From UBA3871 sp041797745 (lineage in GTDB: Bacteria; Bacillota; Clostridia; Peptostreptococcales; Anaerovoracaceae): a stretch of DNA of 18,088 bases. Numbering within the stretch: position 1 is the first letter of the stretch; every line of letters begins with the position of its first letter. The notes beneath the pieces are model-generated. The model was not told where the DNA came from and made no database searches. It saw only the letters and a list, made by a program, of their open reading frames with translations. Shown here piece by piece: positions 14,624 through 18,088 of this stretch. The DNA lies in the NCBI GenBank assembly GCA_041797745.1, contig JBHBZU010000004.1, positions 1 to 18,088 on the forward strand, read 5' to 3'. The position numbers and the translations under genes are program-made.

Positions 14624-15643
14624 CTATTTCCATCCCTTTGGTACAAACAAGTCATTATAAAGATTCATGGCATATCGGTCAGTCATGCCTGCCACATAGT
14701 CTTTGACTATTTCAGCTATACCAAATTCATCTACAAGTTCTATGGATTCTTCAGGCATCTCATCAGGATGTTCGTTGAAATACTCATATAAAGATGAAAT
14801 AAGGTTGGAAACATTTTTAAGATCTTCGTCTCGCTTTACCTTTTTGCTCTTATAAACGTTGGCAAACATAAAACGGCGAAGTTCGTTCATGGCCTCTTCA
14901 CATTCCTGTGACATACATACTTGATTATTACCATGGCTTTCATTGACTATACTCATAACCATGGTGTTAATTCGCTTACTGTGAGAATCTCCAAGTATTT
15001 GAATACATTTGTAAGGTAAGTCTTTTTCACCTATAACGCGACTCCTTATGGCGTCGTCAATATCATGGTTAATATAGGCAATGCGATCCGAAAAACGCAC
15101 GACCTGTCCCTCTAAAGTAAATGGGAGATTTGGTCCTGTGTGATTTACAATCCCGTCTCTTACTTCCTTTGTTAGATTCATACCTCTGCGACCGTTTGGT
15201 CCATAATGAGATTCCAGCACTTCCACTACTCTTAAACTTTGAAGATTATGTTCAAAGCCTCCCTGATGAATTTCATTTAAAACCGCTTCTCCGTTGTGTC
15301 CAAAAGGGGTATGCCCTAAATCATGACCCAAAGATATAGCCTCTGTAAGATCTTCATTTAAGCCTAAAGCACGAGAAATTGTGCGAGCAATTTGAGATAC
15401 CTCTATGGTATGGGTTAATCTTGTTCTGAAATGATCACCCTCCGGTGCCAAGAAAACCTGCGTTTTATGCATGAGACGTCTGAAAGACTTGGAATGGATG
15501 ATACGATCTCTGTCTCTTTGATATTCCGTACGAACCTGACAAGGTTCTTCATAATTGTCTCTTCCCAGCGTCCTGCAAGAAAGACTTGCATATTGGGATA
15601 AGGTTTCAATTTCCTTTTTTTCGGTTATTTCTCTGTAATTCAT
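14624..15643 (-). CDS. dgt: HD-domain deoxyguanosinetriphosphate triphosphohydrolase-like protein
   Basis: This is a dGTPase-family HD phosphohydrolase (339 residues), expected to split dNTPs, classically dGTP, into nucleoside and triphosphate. HD metal ligands are seen at H78 (FRTRLTHTIEVSQIAR), H107-D108 (GHDLGHTPFGHNGE) and D186 (VRFSDRIAYINHDIDDA). The N-terminal SFRRLMHKTQVF and FRTRLTHT stretches are family signatures. The length fits the shorter Gram-positive class. It starts 9 bp after dut with GGGAAAA ahead of the ATG and is very likely co-transcribed with it. The preferred nucleotide cannot be read from sequence. The placement before dnaG ties dNTP control to replication. Confidence 0.93.
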   Translation of the reverse strand: MNYREITEKKEIETLSQYASLSCRTLGRDNYEEPCQVRTEYQRDRDRIIHSKSFRRLMHKTQVFLAPEGDHFRTRLTHTIEVSQIARTISRALGLNEDLTEAISLGHDLGHTPFGHNGEAVLNEIHQGGFEHNLQSLRVVEVLESHYGPNGRRGMNLTKEVRDGIVNHTGPNLPFTLEGQVVRFSDRIAYINHDIDDAIRSRVIGEKDLPYKCIQILGDSHSKRINTMVMSIVNESHGNNQVCMSQECEEAMNELRRFMFANVYKSKKVKRDEDLKNVSNLISSLYEYFNEHPDEMPEESIELVDEFGIAEIVKDYVAGMTDRYAMNLYNDLFVPKGWK

Positions 15644-15652
15644 AAGTTTTCC

Positions 15653-16090
15653 CTATTTTCGTCCGGTGCTTCCGAAGCCTCCTCTAGTGACATTACTACT
15701 TAAATCATCCTCAATAAACTCTATGAAAGGCTGATTTTCAACTATTCTAAACTGTGCTATTCTATCATTTTTTTCAACTCTGATGTCTCTTGTTGCATAT
15801 ACCGGCATACGCCACATATCTTCAGGTCCGCAATATGACGAGTCTACAATCCCCATGGAGTTGGTTTGAATGAGTCCGTAATTTTTAAATGTGGAGCTGC
15901 GGGGTAGCAGATGTGCTTCATACCCTTTTGGCAGCTGCATAGCCACTCCTAAAGGAATAAATGCAAACTCTCCTGCCTTTAACTCTACCGTTTCACTGGC
16001 TCTTAAATCAATCCAATCGGATTTTCCGTCTATGTATCTAAGTCTTTCAATATCTTCACTAAAATATTTAATCTTGATAATTTGATTCAT
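15653..16090 (-). CDS. dut: Deoxyuridine triphosphate nucleotidohydrolase (dUTPase)
   Basis: This enzyme hydrolyses dUTP to dUMP and pyrophosphate, keeping uracil out of DNA and feeding dTMP synthesis. It is a trimeric all-beta dUTPase (145 residues). The five motifs are present: DWIDLRA (25-31), PRSS (63-66), GIVDSSYCG (80-88) with the catalytic D83, RIAQF (110-114), and the C-terminal lid RGGFGSTG (136-143). The start at 16090 gives the normal N terminus, with AAGG and AAGGG purine runs upstream. The 144-bp gap before it is AT-rich with no convincing promoter; transcription may come from the M16/SLH unit. Its stop is 9 bp ahead of dgt. Confidence 0.96.
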   Translation of the reverse strand: MNQIIKIKYFSEDIERLRYIDGKSDWIDLRASETVELKAGEFAFIPLGVAMQLPKGYEAHLLPRSSTFKNYGLIQTNSMGIVDSSYCGPEDMWRMPVYATRDIRVEKNDRIAQFRIVENQPFIEFIEDDLSSNVTRGGFGSTGRK

Positions 16091-16234
16091 ACCCTTAACC
16101 TTTATTTTTTACCTCATTGTTATTTGATAATTATTGATTGGTAACCGAAGCACCAACATGAATATTATTGATTTTTAGTATCAATTATTATTTTGAATTG
16201 TTAATCCGGTAATATAAATTTTTATTAATAAATA

Positions 16235-17485
16235 CTAATCTAAAACTATATCTTTTAACTTAACTCTGTGATTTGATACAAGGGACGCACTATAATTTTC
16301 AATATCTGTAATCATGTCAATACACTGACTGATACTGTCCTTTGAAACCTTATTTATATCGGCTATAACTTCTTCCGGTGTAAAAATCTTGTCTAAAAGA
16401 AGCATATTTTTGCCGATAGAAAGCATACGTCCGTTCACATTTTCCTGTCCGTATATGTAGTTACCCTTGAGTTGTTCCTTACTCATAGAAATTTCATCTT
16501 CGGAAAGCCCTTTTGCTTTAAGGAGCTTTAGTTCCTCTTTTATGGCGTTTACCGCCTTGTGAATATTCTTATGGCTAACACCGGCATACATCATAAAGGC
16601 TCCTAAATCGCTATATGCAGCATTCATAGAGAATACCGAATAAGCTAAACCTTTAATTTCTCTCACATTCTGAAAAAGTCTGGAACTCATGGAACCGCCA
16701 AAAGCATTGTTTAACACTGCCATGGAATAGTACAATTCATTCCCTAAATCTATGCTGCGAGTTGCCAGCATAACGTGACTTTGTTCAATATCTTTCACTT
16801 TAACGGTGTATACGGGTTCATATGGAACTTTTTCTATTATCTTCGCCTGTTTGGATTCAGGTAGTGAAGACATAGCTTGATTAAAAAGCTGACAAACATG
16901 GTCTGCATTAAAATTGCCTGCTACGGAAATAACTATGCTGTCTTTGGTATACTCTCTGTCAATGTAGTCCCTAAGAACGCTACGACTGATACGTTTCAAT
17001 GAAGAGCGATTTCCTAAAATGGAATTTTCCAAAGGATGACTCTTAAACACACTGCTGGTAATCATTTCATAAGCTAAATCATCAGGAGTGTCCTCTGACA
17101 TACTCATTTCTTCATAAATAACATTTCTCTCACGATTCATTTCAACCGTATCAAATTGAGAGTTTAAGAACATATCTGTAAGTATCTCTACTGCCTTATC
17201 TAAATTTGAAGAAAGAGTTTTAATATGGTAACAGGTGTTTTCTTTAGCTGTATATGCGTTGATATTACCTGCAATACGGTCTACATCCTCTGCAAGCTGC
17301 TTTGCAGTACGTTTTCCCGTTCCCTTAAACATCATGTGTTCTATATAATGTGAAATACCTGAGTACTTCGCTACTTCGTCTATAGCACCGGCTCTGACAA
17401 AAATGCCTAATGCAACGCTCTTTACATATGGTATATCTTCCATAACAATACGAACGCCACAATCAAGTTTTCTGGTTGTAATCAT
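16235..17485 (-). CDS. M16-family zinc peptidase (insulinase/processing peptidase type)
   Basis: This is a metallopeptidase of the pitrilysin/M16B type, similar to mitochondrial processing peptidase beta and Bacillus MlpA (416 residues, a single two-lobed unit). The inverted zinc motif HxxEH is H46-YI-E49-H50, and the third ligand E126 lies exactly 76 residues later in RNVIYEEMSMSEDTP. The glycine-rich and LAYSVFSMNAAYSDLGAFMMYAG stretch of the second lobe is present at about 290-315. No signal peptide is seen, so it is probably cytoplasmic. AGGAAG lies 3 nt before the ATG. It starts 24 bp after the SLH-protein gene with no terminator between them, so they are probably co-transcribed. In many Firmicutes such peptidases occur near dut or pnp. 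The physiological substrate is unknown. Confidence 0.95.
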   Translation of the reverse strand: MITTRKLDCGVRIVMEDIPYVKSVALGIFVRAGAIDEVAKYSGISHYIEHMMFKGTGKRTAKQLAEDVDRIAGNINAYTAKENTCYHIKTLSSNLDKAVEILTDMFLNSQFDTVEMNRERNVIYEEMSMSEDTPDDLAYEMITSSVFKSHPLENSILGNRSSLKRISRSVLRDYIDREYTKDSIVISVAGNFNADHVCQLFNQAMSSLPESKQAKIIEKVPYEPVYTVKVKDIEQSHVMLATRSIDLGNELYYSMAVLNNAFGGSMSSRLFQNVREIKGLAYSVFSMNAAYSDLGAFMMYAGVSHKNIHKAVNAIKEELKLLKAKGLSEDEISMSKEQLKGNYIYGQENVNGRMLSIGKNMLLLDKIFTPEEVIADINKVSKDSISQCIDMITDIENYSASLVSNHRVKLKDIVLD

Positions 17486-17509
17486 AATCTTCCTTTCACT
17501 AATCCTTTG

Positions 17510-18088
17510 TTAAATTAATCCATAAAGCTCTGCAAACTTATAGATAATCGTTGCAGCCTGAGCTCTGGTGGCCTGACCCTGCGGCGCAAATTCTCCGGTA
17601 TCAAAACCGTTGATAATTCCTGCACGAGCTGCGGTATTTACATACTCACGAGACCAACTGCTTATGGAAGCTGTGTCTGAAAAATTTGGAACAGGCTGTT
17701 TATTTGGAAGCATGAAGTTTACCGACGCTGAATACTTACAGAGCATAACCGACATCTGTTCTCTTGTAATAGGTGCATTAGGGGCAAAGGTTCCATCACC
17801 CATACCGCTGGCAATGCCCTTACTTGTTGCCCACTTTACATAAGGTGCAAACCATTCAGAATCCGGAACATCCTTAAAGGATATAGACTCTGCCGGATTG
17901 TCCGAGGATTCAGGAGTACCTGATATATATTCACCGCTTGCAGTGTCTCCTGATGTTGCTGTATCTGTATTTATTCCTGAATCAATTTTCTTCAACATTG
18001 CTACAAACTGCGCTCTGGTCAGTTGTCCGTCAGGCTGGAACATATTTTCTCCCATACCGTTCAGATAATTTTGACCTGCTAAAACTCC
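17510..18088 (-). CDS. SLH-domain cell-surface protein (5' end beyond window)
   Basis: This is the C-terminal 192 residues of a surface protein; the frame stays open to the last base of the window, so the real start lies outside. Three S-layer homology domains are visible, the type that anchors proteins to pyruvylated cell-wall polymers. The first, cut at the edge, ends ...MFQPDGQLTRAQFVAMLKKI. The second is FKDVPDSEWFAPYVKWATSKGIASGMGDGTFAPNAPITREQM. The third is NFSDTASISSWSREYVNTAARAGIINGF...QATRAQAATIIYKFAELYGLI, ending the protein. A Ser/Thr/Gly/Glu-rich linker of about 30 residues (TATSGDTASGEYISGTPESS) sits between SLH domains 1 and 2. The function of the missing N-terminal part is unknown. 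The M16 peptidase gene follows after 24 bp. Confidence 0.92.
   Translation of the reverse strand, partial: GVLAGQNYLNGMGENMFQPDGQLTRAQFVAMLKKIDSGINTDTATSGDTASGEYISGTPESSDNPAESISFKDVPDSEWFAPYVKWATSKGIASGMGDGTFAPNAPITREQMSVMLCKYSASVNFMLPNKQPVPNFSDTASISSWSREYVNTAARAGIINGFDTGEFAPQGQATRAQAATIIYKFAELYGLI

Noticed and set aside
16091..16234. Short upstream ORF (about 16 codons) and weak hairpins before dut
   Set aside because: The ORF has no ribosome binding site, the hairpins are AT-rich with no T run, and promoter-like hexamers match poorly; nothing here can be supported.
1..18088. Mobile elements, CRISPR arrays, toxin-antitoxin or defence genes
   Set aside because: No transposase, integrase, regularly spaced repeats or paired small toxin genes were found; all sizeable minus-strand ORFs belong to recognised families.

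Overview
The window looks like a chromosomal segment of a low-GC, anaerobic Firmicute of the class Clostridia. The evidence is the AT-rich sequence with strong GGAGG-type ribosome binding sites, the dgt-dnaG-rpoD and trmK-nif3 gene orders, a type A RNase P RNA, a giant acyl-CoA dehydratase activase-type protein typical of amino-acid-fermenting anaerobes, and an SLH-domain surface protein. Every recognised gene lies on the minus strand, so transcription runs from high to low coordinates. No phage, transposon, CRISPR array or tRNA was seen.

Right part (about 11.6-18.1 kb, read right to left): an SLH-domain cell-surface protein (cut by the window edge), an M16 zinc peptidase, dUTPase, an HD-domain dGTPase-type triphosphohydrolase, DNA primase DnaG and the primary sigma factor RpoD. 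The first gaps are 9-24 bp, and 89 and 144 bp gaps precede dnaG and dut. The run ends in a good intrinsic terminator. It links nucleotide-pool hygiene (dut, dgt) to replication priming (dnaG) and housekeeping transcription (rpoD).

Middle (about 7.9-11.5 kb): trmK (tRNA m1A22 methyltransferase) overlaps a nif3-family gene by 8 bp. Next comes rnpB (RNase P RNA) with a perfect-consensus sigma-A promoter and its own terminator, then a MATE-family efflux transporter.

Left part (1-7.7 kb): an AtoE-family short-chain fatty acid transporter with its own promoter, palindromes in the leader and a terminator; a roughly 1412-residue protein with two fused activase (BadF/HgdC-type) ATPase domains plus dehydratase-like modules, starting at TTG; yebC; an independently transcribed, highly structured RNA gene of about 220 nt with its own promoter and terminator (possibly 6S RNA); and an IclR-family regulator cut at the left edge.

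Most of the window is ordinary core genome. The points most worth a second look are: (1) the structured RNA between yebC and iclR, whose promoter sits in the last codons of yebC; (2) a 19-bp palindrome at the iclR start whose 10-bp core recurs in the leader of the fatty-acid transporter gene, suggesting a small IclR regulon; (3) the tandem activase domains, each keeping the two cluster cysteines that HgdC contributes as a homodimer, so one chain may form a pseudo-dimer. I found no clear sign of a wholly new defence or mobile system.
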